Part shown: positions 1 through 11,794 of the stretch, in pieces
Position numbering within the stretch: the first letter of the stretch is position 1
How the letters are laid out: the number at the start of each line of letters is the position of its first letter
Position numbers and translations under genes: made by a program
The notes under the pieces: model-generated
What the model was told of the DNA's origin: nothing
Database searches by the model: none
What the model saw: only the letters and a program-made list of their open reading frames with translations
Assembly (NCBI GenBank): GCA_023653785.1
Contig: JAMKCH010058302.1
Location: 1-64,000 of the forward strand
Reading direction: 5' to 3'
Length of the DNA: 64,000 nt
From: Ophioderma brevispina
Lineage: Eukaryota > Echinodermata > Ophiuroidea > Amphilepidida > Ophiodermatidae

Positions 1-665
1 AATGTCGATTTGACCAAAAAGCATAAAAAACACTATTTTTAGCCCTTTTTAGGGTTATTTTTTTGGCTTTTTGGAATTGGGGGGGGGGGTCTGCACCTCC
101 TTGTTATAGTGGTATCTATGGTATTCTTCCAAACATGTTTACACAGTTCCAACAGTAGACAATGGCAAACACAGGCTGTGAAAATGGGTTACTGATCCAC
201 AAATCAAGCCCCAAAAATCACCAAGCAATTCCCACGGATTATTCTTATTGTTCACAGTTCCGTCCTATATATTTTGCAATGATATTCCCCCAGCATTCAC
301 CCGGTTGGCTCACTATTAATCCCCTGCACATATGGGGGATGATCCCAAGGCCTTTGAATATCAAGGAAAAAAGAGCAATTTTGTACTCCTTTGAACTTGA
401 CAAAAAGTTCAAGTTACCAAAACAACCATCTCAGTTACATTTGAGGGAGCAATATTCTTGTGGCAAACATTGTGATGTAACATTGACTTTGTGCATCAAT
501 CTGATAATACTAAGAGTGTAGGAAGAGGATATGATATGAAATTGGCTTGTGAAATGGATAGATTGTAAAGATTGGATACAGGCTCTAGAGAGCAGTCTGG
601 TTTATGTTATTGGCTAAAGGCATTATTATTAGCAATTTGGCTTGTATAACTGACTAGCTTATTGT
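1..665. other. No recognised gene
   Basis: AT-rich sequence with a G10 run at 80-89. An open frame of 119 codons begins at 162 but shows no family motif, signal or domain. Confidence 0.5.
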
Positions 666-1002
666 CCCGGGGAGGGGGCACTCACTCACATATGAAATGG
701 CTATGTCGCTTCAAAAACCAGGGGCATTCAGTGACAGAGTATGTGCAAAAATAGGGGTCTTTGGGTGAGAGACAGCTGAATTGCCCCAAAATAGGCAGGT
801 TTTTGGGTGACAAATTTTCCACAAAATTAGGGGTCTTTGGGTGATAGTGGTAACATTTAAAAAAAACAATTTTAAAAAAATAAGGGATCTTTGGGTGATA
901 TTTAAAAAAAGGGGTCTTTGGGTGACAACAATGCTGAAATTGGGGGTCTTAACAGCCTTACATATGCATTGCCTCCGAATTGGGAGTGCCCCCCCCCCCT
1001 GG
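666..1002. mobile_element. TIR element with GGGGTCTTTGGGTGA repeats, copy 1
   Basis: Begins CCCGGGGAGGGGGCACTC and ends GGGAGTGCCCCCC...TGG, so the ends are inverted repeats (GGGGGCACTC / GAGTGCCCCC). Inside, GGGGTCTTTGGGTGA recurs about four times. A homologous copy lies at 53605-53925. Flanks TTATTGT and TTATGT are only a weak target duplication. There is no coding capacity; a non-autonomous, probably hAT-like, element is inferred from the second copy. Confidence 0.7.
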
Positions 1003-2210
1003 AGTTATGTTTGAAGTATCAAATTCAACTTCAATTATTGATGTTATTAAGAGGCAAACAAACCAAGTTAAGAGATTATTAAAGATTACTCATTTCTGTG
1101 CTAAATGGGCCAAGGGTTGACATGACACTAAGTGCCCAGTCATCTTTTGCTCCTTTACCCCCACAAAGAAGCTATGGAAAAATACAAAAGTTCATACATT
1201 CAAACAAAATTCTTGGTCCCACCCAGCTGTATAAAAATAACCTCATTTCATGTAATTATGACATGCTATCTTGCATGCTATTTGTAACCACAACCGTAAC
1301 AGCCCTAACAGACACCGCATTACAATAATTGACTGTGTAGCGCGCCCTCCAATGAACCAGTCTTTTTTGAAGGGGGTAATACTCCATGTTTTCTAATGTT
1401 AATTACTTTGTTCATCAAACCCGGGCTTCAAACAAGCCTATTTCTGTTATTTCACTGTCAAATTTGAGTCTTTGGTTTCAAAAATTTAGCTTCATTGGAT
1501 ATATAAGGCTGTCAGTAAGTCTAGTAGAGGAAAATTGACCCTGCAACCTTGATCCACATATATATTGGAACACCCTTGATGTTTTTGGTTTGCGATTACT
1601 TGTCGTATTTCTCTCTATAAGATAGGTTTGAAATCATGCCGAAAAAATCCTGCAGACTCATCTTGGGAAAGCCTGAAGGCTTTCCTATTTATGCTCAGCA
1701 CCTCCCTGTACCCAATGATCAAAATTTGATTCTTCTTTGATGGGGAAAGCAAAACACTGGATTCCACACTGATCAGCTCAGGGTAGGGAGCACTTTGAAC
1801 ACAAACTTTAAAATTCTTCCAACGCCTTTGACAAAGACTGTATAGGTCTACTAACAAAGATAGTTTTCTCAAAATCAAGGAAATCGCAGTGAGATGAGGT
1901 ATATACAGAGTGTATCGAAATAAAGGAAGCCAAAGTTCAATGACATTTATTGAAAAATTACAGATTTCATAATCAAGCATTGATGTATTTTATGTCTACA
2001 GAAAGGTCAGAATGTCATCTTTCCAATAACACCCTGATCATGATACCAAAAGTCACAGTTGAATGAATAACATTGTTGTCCAGCAGGTGAAATTTGCTCT
2101 GGAACATGTTAGCATGATTATATGAGATTTTTACCACCAATTATGCTTATGGATCATAGGTTGTGATGATCATTCCAGACTAATCCTTGACAACTTTTAC
2201 TTAAAGAGAC
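1003..2210. other. No recognised gene
   Basis: A minus-strand frame at 1615-1980 has no recognisable motif. The stretch AAATAAAGGAAGCCAAAG near 1920 recalls transposon ends but no partner was found. Confidence 0.4.
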
Positions 2211-2516
2211 ACTGGCACATTTGAAAAATAGTGCGCCCTCAAGATTTTTCAAAATCAATATTTTTGCATGGTTGTAAAGCTTTTATATACAAAAGCCCTC
2301 ACTCGAAATGATTAAGACCAAATCAGCTTCCTTATGGGTAAACGGAACGATTTTGTAATTTAAAAAAAAAAAAAAAAAAAACTATGTACACTGTTTGACC
2401 GGTCTATAACCTTTGTGGTTTTAATATAAGTGAGTACGAGTCAAAAATATTCATGTAATATACACATTTGTTGATTAAAGTTATGGAAAACTTAAAAGTT
2501 GGCCTACCTTTTACCT
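2211..2516. mobile_element. TTAA-type MITE family Q, truncated copy
   Basis: Starts TTAAAGAGACACTGGCACAT followed by GTGCGCCCTCAAGATTTTTC. The body matches the reverse complement of 13709-14234 (TATGGGTAAA, CACTGTTTGACC, CTTTGTGGTTTTAATAT, GTTGATTAAAGTTATGG). It breaks off near 2516, so the second TIR is missing. Contains an A18 run near 2364. Confidence 0.7.
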
Positions 2517-2548
2517 TTAAATATATCATGTCCCACTCGGTCAATTGT

Positions 2549-2830
2549 ACTACTTGACTCAGGAGAATTACAATAGAACTTTGACCTCCTACACTCAGAA
2601 ATTTTGCCTAAGCAACTTGACATCTCCCCCCACACTTTTTCCCCCCAAGATATTTCTGCCAATGCCCAATTGCCAACACTACTTGACTTAGGAGAATTAC
2701 AAAAACTTGGACCTCCTACCTTCAGAAATTTTGCATAAGCAACTTGTCACCCCCATCCCCCCCCACACACACACACATACACACACACTTTTTCCCAAAA
2801 AATATTTCTGCCAAAGCTCCAAATTGCCAT
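2549..2830. repeat. Tandem duplication, 129-bp unit
   Basis: CTACTTGACT(C/T)AGGAGAATTACAA through AAGATATTTCTGCCAA.GC occurs twice in tandem. The second unit carries an expanded C-run and (CA)n at about 2755-2789. Confidence 0.8.
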
Positions 2831-3184
2831 ATCTCAGGAACTGCATCACTTTTAAACATAATATGTCGATGATTATTACAATTTGTCATATTTCCATTAT
2901 CAAATTAAATGCATGCTTACTTTGTCACACACAATTTTGTGTGACCAGGCCTTATTCCTAAGTTCAGTGTTCCACAGGGCAAATGTATTTTGCACAAACA
3001 CAGGTTAAGAGACAAAACTCCCAGCTGAGGTCTCTTGTTTCTTCCTGATGGAACAACAACCTCCCTGATTTCCTCTGTCCTGCTTTGAACAACAAAACAA
3101 TGCCTGATGGACACTATCATAAGGGGAGTATTATTATAAGGATCCATATTGAGATGCAAGAATCAGTAGTTCACTAGAATTTGT

Positions 3185-3282
3185 CCAGAGGGTGTTTTGT
3201 ACCAATCCCATAATGCATTGCAATATGCCTATATTGTACTGTACAAAACACATATCAATACTTGGGAATAACTATATAGAAT
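3185..3282. mobile_element. MITE family M, left-end fragment
   Basis: CCAGAGGGTGTTTTGTACC plus AATCCCATAATGCATTGCAA and CTGTACTGTACAAAACAC match the left third of the copy at 4360-4650. The sequence then passes abruptly into the DR1-bearing repeat at 3284, so the right two thirds are missing. Confidence 0.7.
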
Positions 3283-3283
3283 T

Positions 3284-3596
3284 TCTTGGTTCTCGGCTTT
3301 CGCGGTTGCTATATTCAAAGAATATAAGCTGTAGGCTACCCAGCCTATTTTCAACTTGACCTCACATTATCTTTGACCTTGGAACACGACCTTTGACCTC
3401 ATCAACATATGAGAGATCGCATGGTGCACCTATGACACAAGTTTGGTTCCAATTGAACTTCAACTTTTCAAATGAGGTCAATTTAAAAAAAAAATTAACA
3501 TTTTAGTGACATACACACATACATATCCACACACATACATGTGCATAACAGATTGCTAAGTGGTCCTGCCAGCTATGCTGGCAGCCCACAAAAAGT
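3284..3596. mobile_element. Repeat family T (DR1-bearing), one internal unit
   Basis: Starts TTTCTTGGTTCTCGGCTTTC and ends GTGGTCCTGCCAGC...GGCAGCCCACAAA, as does the copy at 56459-57110. One ~165-bp internal unit is present, with CGACCTTTGACCT (3387-3399), one base short of a DR1 nuclear-receptor site. A CA/TA-rich stretch precedes the end. No coding capacity was seen. Confidence 0.65.
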
Positions 3597-4359
3597 GTTC
3601 AAGTTGTAGTACAGTTGGATTAAAAATTACTTGGACAACAGATACGCATACCCCGCATAAGCGCAACAAGCTACGCGGTTTGGTGCATACTTTGACCAAA
3701 TTACGCATCGCGAAATGAGGTACGATGTTTCTCTTGGCTTACACAGTCTACATGCACTTGTGTTCGATTCTGTTATTAATCAGACTGTAGTTTAAATTTG
3801 TCGCAGTTTTGAAGAGCTCTGAAGTTAACTGCAAAAGGCATAATAATAAACACCTAATTTCCAATAAAACTACTTCTTTTTGCAGCAAGTAATTTGGCAA
3901 ATTGCCAAGAGCTCATCTTTGTACATTTTGTTGAACTTCCTATGTTAGACAGTCCTCAAAAATGCATGCAGAATGCATGAAAATGTCTGATTTTAACACC
4001 AGTTGTTATGCCCCACTACCTGCCCCGCTTGCATTGTGGAAGTGATCCAGGGGCAAAATGTCAGTTCAGGACATCAGATAACACGTAGGAACTGATCCAT
4101 TCTTAAAATTGCCTTTCCTATGGCAAGCTGCATGGGAAACTACCCCAGTTTTTAGTGTACTAGGTACACACTTTATTAAAAATAGAGTATTTTGAGGCTT
4201 TTTTTCTCATTGGTTCTGCTCTATTTTGTTTCATCTCATGGGCCATATCAACTCCTGTCACCCGATGCAGAAGGGCGGCTTTCCAAGCTTTTCCAATTCC
4301 ACCCTTGGGAAATTTGTCTCTTTATACCACGCCTACACCTCCCTCATCCTATGGATATA

Positions 4360-4650
4360 CCCAGAGGATGTTTTAAAGTAATCCAATGATGCATTGCAAT
4401 GTGTCTATACTGTACTGTACTAAACACATGTCAGTACTTAGAGTAAAATGTTCCAAAAGTTTAACTACAAGACATTTCATGATCATGTTAAAAATACTCG
4501 AAGTACTAATGTTTTGTGGGCTAAAATGAGCGTAAAAGTCAGTGGTTTTTATGCATTAAGAATAGGATTTTTGTGGGAACACATGACCCTACGGAGGTGA
4601 AATTTCCTCAAACTGGTGCATTGTGGGATTGACTCAAAACACCCTCTAGG
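4360..4650. mobile_element. MITE family M (CCAGAGGGTGTTTTG ends), complete copy
   Basis: TIR of about 40 bp: the left arm CCCAGAGGATGTTTTAAAGT continues with AATCCAATGATGCATTG, and the right arm is its imperfect complement ending ACACCCTCTAGG. Flanked by ATATA on both sides (4355-4359 and 4651-4655). The interior carries ACTGTACTGTACTAAACAC and a CACATGACCC block shared with the other copies. Located just past the donor of the GALNT exon at 4729. Confidence 0.8.
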
Positions 4651-4728
4651 ATATACACCAGCTTTGCAAAGGCTAGGATCATCAGAAAATTCTCAACTCT
4701 AGGACCAAGAGAAATGTTTGTACTCTAC

Positions 4729-4813
4729 CTGATAGGATCTGTAGGATCTTTCCTTTTTGACTTCTGGTCAAATGGCATGTGTTCCCACTTAAAATGTAGA
4801 CTCCAGTCAAAAC
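4729..4813 (-). CDS. GALNT14/16-like: GALNT14/16-like exon B (catalytic domain, internal)
   Basis: Next exon downstream of the one at 12868-12955 in the same gene. On the minus strand the acceptor is CCTTCATGTCTAG and the donor is ATCAG followed by GTAGAGTA. Joining the split codon (G from the upstream exon plus GT here) gives [14 protein letters not shown], then F, then [23 protein letters not shown] is a hallmark of GalNAc-transferases, and the DPT.PIR ending is typical of the GALNT14/16 branch, where it is followed by a TP(I/V)IAGG segment encoded by the next exon. That next exon is not visible left of 4729 and is presumably outside the window. The exon ends in phase 2. It lies between two repeats (a TIR element ending at 4650 and a foldback starting at 4869), so only about 55 bp of intron separates its acceptor from the foldback. 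Confidence 0.9.
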
Positions 4814-4868
4814 CTAGACATGAAGGAAAGGGATGTAGAATCATTAGGGAAAACAGAATAAAAGACAT

Positions 4869-5096
4869 TGGCAGGTATTCTGAAAGGGAGTCTAACTTTA
4901 GACTAAGGTTTTAACCAGGGTTAGTACTACATGAGTAGACTTTTTTCCTTTCATCATACTCTAAAAATGTGCTGTAATGGGTGAAAAAATTCCGGCCCAT
5001 CCATGAGGAATTTTTGTAAGGAAAAAGGTCCACTCGTGTAGGACTAACCGTGGTTTAAACCCAGGTCTAAAGTTAGTCTCCCTTTCAGAATACCAG
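4869..5096. mobile_element. Foldback MITE next to GALNT exon B
   Basis: Left arm GGCAGGTATTCTGAAAGGGA, then GTCTAACTTTAGAC and GGTTAGTACTACATGAGT. The right arm is the complement, ending TCCCTTTCAGAATACCAGCC. Arms of about 75 bp flank a ~75-bp loop. Confidence 0.8.
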
Positions 5097-5115
5097 CCTA
5101 CAAGTATAGGTGATC

Positions 5116-5353
5116 TATACTTTGTTCATCACCAAATAGGCAAAAAATATTCCACTTTTGTCTATCTGCATGAGAAAGTAATTGTTTTACATACGTGCCT
5201 CTCGACACAATTGTGCGGCGTGTGTACATCATGCACAGTCCAATGCGCACATCATGGACTGTCTCAGCTATAGTGTTGCTGCATTTGCACCCACACTTTT
5301 CTATCAATTCATGGTGTTCAGAATTTGGCCTATTTGGTGATGAACGAAGTATA
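5116..5353. mobile_element. Short TIR element (TATACTTTGTTCATCACC)
   Basis: TATACTTTGTTCATCACCAA ATAGG at the left is the near-perfect complement of CCTATTTGGTGATGAACGAA GTATA at the right. The 238-bp body is otherwise unrecognised. TA at the borders could be the target duplication. Confidence 0.65.
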
Positions 5354-5365
5354 ACAGTCTAGTTT

Positions 5366-6554
5366 TATGAATCATGCCTTGCATACTTGCTTAAAAGTAG
5401 TCTATGATTGATTTGCTGTCAAAATCACCTACTGTTTCTATCTTATGCATGAGAAACTGGTGAGTGTATGACACATTACCTATATTGAATAATTTGCACC
5501 AACTGTATGAATGACCTGCGAAGTGAATTCCCTTATTGACCACTCGTTGCATTCTACTGAGAAGTCCACAACTAAATAAACAAACTGGAAATTGCATGCA
5601 TTTTCAAATTGGTTCAAAATACAGCAGTGAAATTAAATTTTCAGTAATTTGATTTGGATTTTTGTTTTGAAAATTGAATTTGATAAATTACATCCATTGA
5701 AGCATGCTCAGCATTACTTTGCTATGACAACACATTTAATATACATGGAACATTGGTTACTCGGATGTATAATATCAACTAATAGAATTGATTATTACAT
5801 GCTTTCCAATATGTCCAAATGAAGTTGACATTCTCCCTTCAAATTGTGACAATCCATTTAGAAAGAAGGTTCAATCAATATATAAAGGGGAACCAGTTGC
5901 ATCCATTAGGGATTTTATGGGCAAAAAATGTCACATTGATGATGTGACTATACCCATGCATCGCCACTGCCTTTTGTATATCTTATCAAAGAAATGCCCA
6001 ATTACTAATTGGTCAAAATACATTTTTTGCATAATATAAAATAAGTTACAAGCTGTGAATAATACTGGATTGTAATCCTATAGCAAGTCCTATCTGGGGA
6101 TGTAACTCAAAATTTGGAGTGAAGTCAATTTTGTTAGAAGATGGCATAAAGCAGGCATTTCCAGTGTGTATTATGCCATTGATACAAAATCATTCAGACT
6201 GTGCAGAAAACTAGTCACACTTAAAATCATCCTATAGTATTTCAGGTATGGTCTTTTTGTAGACTCTTGTGCAGTCTGCTAGATTTATAACCTCACTTGC
6301 AATATAAAAGGTAAAATGCCCACTTTTTGCCTGTATTCCAAAAAAATGCCTGTGTTCAAAATGTCTTGTTGTATTAGGACTCACTATACAATTAGGATCC
6401 AGTATAAACCATTCCCACTTTGTTTCACTTTAACATTCTATATAGTTAATACCAGCAGCGGTGGAACGATTTTCAAAGGGACTGGGTCACTTAGCACTTT
6501 ACCTAAGCAATTGTCAATGCTCAGTACTACCATTTTCTCACATAAGCCCAATGT
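5366..6554. other. No recognised gene in intron
   Basis: AT-rich. An open frame at 5788-6039 is unassigned. GTACTACCATTTTC and a CCCACTTTTTGCC block near 6320 give no clear repeat match. Confidence 0.4.
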
Positions 6555-6562
6555 ATATCATC

Positions 6563-7776
6563 CCGGGGGGGCCACTCGAATTAATACTTGTAAGCACCCG
6601 CGTGAAAGAAACGCGGATTTAGGGTGCTTTTGAAAGGCAAAATGCGGATCTGAGCGGATCTGCGTTTAGGGTCTCAAAATAGCCCATTTAGCAGAAGAAA
6701 GGATTTTTTTTATAGGACTATCCTCGCTTAGGGTATGTTAAAATTATCCAACTACAGGTGATGTATTCATTACTTATTGGCATAATATGACAGCGATTTT
6801 ACAAACCATTTTGTCGGCTCGTATTTGTGCCATCTTTACGGTTTTCGGAGCCGAGATCTGCACCGTCTGGCGTTATTTTATACCCGGAAGTAACGGATGA
6901 GTTAGTGCGTCCGTCGATAATTACATCGAGCATTAAAATTGTCGCAAGATAGTACTCGTAATTTTAAAACATTACCGTTCGTTTTCACTTTTGTACTAAC
7001 TTCAGAATAATTGTCATAACTAAAAGCTCGATTTGATATCAGAGAATCATAAAGTCATCTTTATCGCCGATATATCCCTGAATATACCCAGGCCATCGTC
7101 ACTTCTCCATTGTATTTCCTTAGCCCATGCAATGATCGCCCAGTTTTTACGTAACCCGGCCGGCCCGGCCGAAGAAAGGCGTGTGTCACAACTTGGGCGG
7201 GGGTTTAGTGAGCTCACTTCTAATTGGTTACTTTCTCGATTTTGGATTTTGTTATTGGCTATTGCATTACTAATTAATTCAGTGGGTCATATAAATATTT
7301 AGGAAAATACTGATAAATCAGGTAGAAAAATGATGCTCAATTATAAATGCACATTTACAAATATCATTCTTCAATTAAAGCAATGATTTTGTGATCGGCT
7401 ATTTTTGCTCAAAATATAAATGGTCAAAATATTGATTTGTTAATAAAAAGTTCATACTTTGGATGGAACAGACCCCCAAATTTGAGAATTCCATATTGCT
7501 AAGCTTAAGGTCCACTGAACCCCTTGTCAAGTTAACCTAGCACTATCCCTGGTCCAGTTTCAATGTCAATCCTTGTTTAGGGGATATATTTCATATCAAG
7601 TCCTCACTTAGGGTGTTTGAGCATTATCATCCTTGTTTGGGGTATATATTTTATCCGAGTCCTCGCTTAGGGTATCTTTGCTTGGGTAGAAGTTTTGGCA
7701 TCCTAGCTTAGGGTCCTTTTTGAAAGTCAATTCACGCGCGTGCTTACAACATTTACATATGAGTGGCCCCCCCAGG
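6563..7776. mobile_element. hAT-like non-autonomous transposon, 1,214 bp
   Basis: Flanked on both sides by a perfect 8-bp target duplication, ATATCATC (6555-6562 and 7777-7784). Ends are CCGGGGGGGCCACTC and its near complement GAGTGGCCCCCCCAGG. The TIR continues imperfectly for about 45 bp (both arms include TTGTAAGCAC and CGCGTGAA). The subterminal motif TCCTCGCTTAGGGTA recurs (near 6720, 7600, 7655, 7700), a typical transposase-binding layout. No transposase frame is recognisable. The 8-bp duplication and G/C-rich TIR support the hAT superfamily. It lies in the GALNT intron. Confidence 0.85.
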
Positions 7777-8160
7777 ATATCATCAATCAATTTGAAAAAT
7801 GGGGGGGGCAGGCCCCTTCCTTTTCAAAAGTGGAGGGGCCATGGATCCCTGCCCCCCCATCTCCCGGTTCCACCACTGCTGGTTAGTACCACATTTTTCT
7901 GAAATCAGAAATCCAAGTGATTTGGAAATCATCTACAATTATTATATCTTTCAGAAAGTTAAAAGTATAAAAATCTGAATTTTTAGCTTAGGAACATGTT
8001 ATTTTTCATGCAACAAAAAAATGAACACTATGCATGTTTTCAATTAGCATGAGGCAAATGGGCAAAGCTCTCACATATCATCACAACTTAATCATAAACA
8101 CCATGAGTGTGGTATGGCCTGCAGCAAGAAGTACGTGCACATTGATGTAAAAACATTAAC

Positions 8161-8944
8161 TTTAAGGAGACACAAGGACATTTACAGAAAAATGCACCCT
8201 CAATTTTTTTGTTAAACCAGTTTCTTTGCATATTTATAATGTATGCCAATGTATAAAATCACCCCTAAAGTGAATAAGTCAAAAAATGCCATTTTTATAA
8301 AGTAAATAGAAGAGTTTGTATATTCTGCATCTGTGACAAAAATTCCACAGGCTTTTCTATAGACGATGTCACCTCCTACATCACTGGGATGAAGGAACAA
8401 TGGCTATTGCCTATACCACTGCCAAGAAGCTGTGCTTTTAAAATTTGTGCTTATCTCATGCTTTTTCCCCCTTAACCCTAACAGTCTTTTGGTTTCTAGC
8501 CGGCAGCTTCAGTGAGGAAGGGAAGGGGTAAAGGGATAGAAGCTAAAAAAGATTGGACATCCATGGCGGGATTCAAACCTGGGCCCTCTGGCACACAATT
8601 GCTGTGAGCAGGGATGGCAAGCCACGAGGGAGTCGCTGGCCCGGGCAGCGATTTCGTGCCCATATGAGTGTTGGTACGATGACGTCATTGCATCTTATTG
8701 GACTTAGTGCATTTTCTAGCCTCAGCTCATTGAGTGCTAGTGAGTTTTGGTAGTGATAGGGTTAGGAACATCGAGAGACTATAGGGCCAATGAGGATGGC
8801 AGGCAAGGTCAAAACTTTTGGGTTTGGGTTTTCGCTGCTTGTTTGTCTTACAAATCTCTCAAATGTTCTTGATGGGTGTTCTACAATCGAGTGCAAATTT
8901 AGAGATATTTTTATCTGCAGAAAATGTCCTCATGTCCCTTTAAA
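8161..8944. mobile_element. TTAA-type MITE, related to family Q
   Basis: Ends TTTAAGGAGACACAAGGACA and TGTCCTCATGTCCCTTTAAA are inverted repeats of about 25 bp. The inner motif TGCACCCTCAATTTTT corresponds to GTGCGCCCTCAA of family Q. The first ~130 bp also match, in reverse, the segments ending at 57606 and 63975. The centre holds a minus-strand tRNA-like piece (8556-8630). Confidence 0.7.
8556..8630 (-). other. tRNA-like SINE head (minus strand)
   Basis: Minus-strand reading gives CTCGTGGCTTGCC, then GCTCACAGCAATTGTGTGCC, then GGCCCAGGTTTGAATCCCG. The last is a near-consensus Pol III B box (GGTTTGAATCCC) at tRNA-like spacing from a weak A box. No clean cloverleaf forms, so a SINE head or tRNA pseudogene is more likely than a working tRNA. 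Confidence 0.45.
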
Positions 8945-9474
8945 CCAAATGTGTTTATAGACTATTCTACAAATTTAACTCCAGGGAGCTATTTTTGATT
9001 GCACTGAAGCCAAGGCAGCTATTTACCCACTCACCCACTATACCTTAAGCAGGATTTCAACACTACAGAAGACATGTTGTCAATAATCAGCCTTGGTCAA
9101 TTGCCAACTTATCTCCTACAGTAGTCTGGTTAGGCGTGATAATTTAATATCATAGGGGGAATTGGCAAAATGAAGTTCCCTCCAACTGAGTTTGTCTGGC
9201 AAAATAGTTCAACAACTTCATACAGGGTGAAATTAAAGTAGCTTAAAGCTGTTTTCAATAACAGTACCAAACAATACTACCCATAACAGTGTTCATACCC
9301 TTCATTGCATTCAGATAAAAATATTTGGGTATAGGATGTCAAAAGTAGGGTTTTTTGTAACAACATAATAGTTAATATTCAATGCAAAAACATAGACTAG
9401 TAGTTTTTAAGAATTGACAATTTCTTGTACATTGATTAACCTTAGGGAGGTTCTTGATTTTGGTTTGGATGTTG

Positions 9475-10996
9475 AAGAGAGAGTTTTGAACCAATCCCAT
9501 AATGCATTGCAATGTGCCTATACTGTACTGTACTAAACACGTGTCAGTACACACTAAAAACAACATGGTCATTTTCCGGGGTCAGTTGTCAACTATGCAC
9601 ACTACTCTGAAATAGTGGTCAAATTTTGACTATGAAAAGGGTCAACTTTGACTTTGACCCTTTTTTAGGGTCATGTGATCCCACAAAATCCCTCTTCTTA
9701 ACACATAAAAACTTGTGACATTTATGCCCATTTTAGCCCACAAAACATTAGTACTTAGGGTTCTTTTTCAAGCAGAATGATCTTTATCCCTAGGAGTACA
9801 GTGTGAGTCAATAAAAACCCTACATTCAGGAACAAAATTTTCTTCAAATGTTAAACATTATTTTTGCTTCAATGTTTGCTTTGGTTGTTTACAGAGATAA
9901 ACAGGCTATCAGAAGATTTTTATTTGGTGTCTTTACGACTTTGGATTCAGAAACTATGTCAATTTTGCGGAGAGACCTAAAAATTCAGTTTGGCCAATTT
10001 TAGCCATACAATGCGGAGAGACTGACACCGACGTATACCACAAAACATTATAGCAAAGACAATTCACACATGCAAATTTCAGATTGTATCGATTTTTTCT
10101 CGACAAAAACATATCAGTTTGAATAAAATGATCTATTGTGTAACATAATTATAATTAAAATATCTTCAAAAAATTAAATTACCATTCAATTATAAAGAGC
10201 CAGTTATTGAAAATCAGTCCATATCAATGTCTCAGTCCATGAACATAATGAAACTGCTCAGAGAATTTTGTTTTACATCTCTAAGGTAATTATTTTGCAC
10301 AAATACAGTATACTCAGCTTCCATAAATTGCAAGAAGAACTAAAGCTGAAGTTTTCTGTAAATAAATTGGAATTAAAACTTAAAATTCAATATCGCATTG
10401 CTGTTTTTTGCAAGCGGAATACAAAACTTTCTATGGTTTAATTTCACTTTGCTCCCAAGTTTCGTTGTAGTTAAAACCATGAAATCCTGCTGAGCCAAAG
10501 TAAACTGTGGTATTACACCAGCTATCCTGACTTTCTTATTTGAGAAATTGAACATTTTTTCACTTAGTATTTACTTTTGTAATCTCTGGGATATTATTTT
10601 TATAATCCTTCAATTACACTCCCACCTTCTATTGTTTAATAATAATTTGGTGCTAAATGTTTGTACTCAAATCGCTGCTGACGACCATGTTACTCTATGT
10701 AAACGATGCATCTTTCTTTGGCTCCAAATCGGCCAAACATGATTTTTAAGTCTCTCAGCAAAATAGGCGTAACTTCTTCCTCCGAAGTCCAAATGACTCC
10801 AAATCAACGTTTTCTGAAAGCCTGTTTATCCTTCTTTATAACCATAGCAAACATTTGAGCAAAAACAATTCTTAACTATTTTAATTATTTTTTATTCTGA
10901 ATGTAGGTTTTTTTTGACTCACACTGTATATACTGACACGTGTACAGTACACTGAGTAATCGATGCATTATGGGATTGGTTCAAAACACCCTCTGG
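9475..10996. mobile_element. MITE family M copy, interrupted by a nested element
   Basis: Left end GAGAGTTTTGAACCAATCCC at 9477 and right end GGGATTGGTTCAAAACACCC ... CTCTGG at 10996 are the paired TIRs of this family. The body (CTGTACTGTACTAAACACGT, GTCATGTGATCCCACAAA) runs to 9796 and resumes at 10929 (ACTGACACGTGTACAG). The middle is the separate insertion at 9799-10926. A short GGTCAAATTTTGACTATG / GGGTCAACTTTGAC segment is private to this copy. Confidence 0.75.
9799..10926. mobile_element. TA-flanked element with ~200-bp TIRs, nested in MITE
   Basis: Ends are CAGTGTGAGTCAATAAAAAC and the matching GTTTTTTTTGACTCACACTG, each abutting TA (9797-9798 and 10927-10928). The arms stay alignable for about 200 bp: both contain CATTCAG, ATGTTTGCTWTGGTT, GATAAACAGGCT.TCAGA, CGGAGRRA.... 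and TTTGGCCRATTT. TA duplication and a CAGTG-type end suggest the Tc1/mariner superfamily. No transposase could be read from the ~700 bp centre. Removing it restores a normal family-M sequence. Confidence 0.75.
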
Positions 10997-11794
10997 TATG
11001 GGTGAAAATTTAAATTTCAGATACATTTTATTTTTAAATTTATTCCACCTTATGTGATTGCATAAAATATGAAGCAAAAAGCAGAACTTACAAAATAGTA
11101 GTATCAAAGTATTCAAACTGTCACAATTTCAACAATGTGTACATTGAAAATAGGGCAGCAGGCAACTGCAAACATCCCCTTTTTCAAATCTAGCCGAATT
11201 ACTTAAAGTCTAAAAACAGGTGTCAATAGATTCAATTTCATTCGAGGTGCAAATTTGTGACAAAAACATTTAAAAGAAAAGCATGTAGTGTCAATACCCT
11301 TATCGATTTGTATTTGTCAGACAACTTAAATTAACGACACATGAAACTTGCAATCTCCCAAACACAATTTGTTGCCGATTTCAGCGAGCATGGTCTCACC
11401 GTCTGCCGAGGATCGTGTTTCCTTTCAAAATCGATAGCGTCTATATTTTGATTGAAATTTTGCGGGCACATTTTACTCTGATTGGTTACAGAAACTAGTG
11501 CTTTGATCCCTTCCAATTTTGGGGTGAATTTGGAAATTGCTCTCTATGCTAAATAGTGCAATGCACAGTTCAATAACGATGGATCTCATAGTTTGCCTCA
11601 GGTGGAGACCCAAGTATTCAGTGGTTTCATAAAAAGTTCCAAGTCAGGGTGCAAACACCTAATAACCATCATGTCCTGGAAAAAAAACCTATACTTTATG
11701 CCATTTGACTGCTACCACCCTACTTGTTTGTTTGTTTTGTTGTTGTTGTTTTTTGTACATGGAGTCCTAGTCCTACTCTCCTTGTCCTAGTCCT
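10997..11794. other. No recognised gene in intron
   Basis: AT-rich, ending in a TTGTTGTTG / CTAGTCCTACTCTC low-complexity lead into the GAGTG array. Confidence 0.4.

Noticed and set aside
7033..7302. Open frame inside the hAT-like element
   Set aside because: 89 codons with no transposase motif; the element appears non-autonomous.
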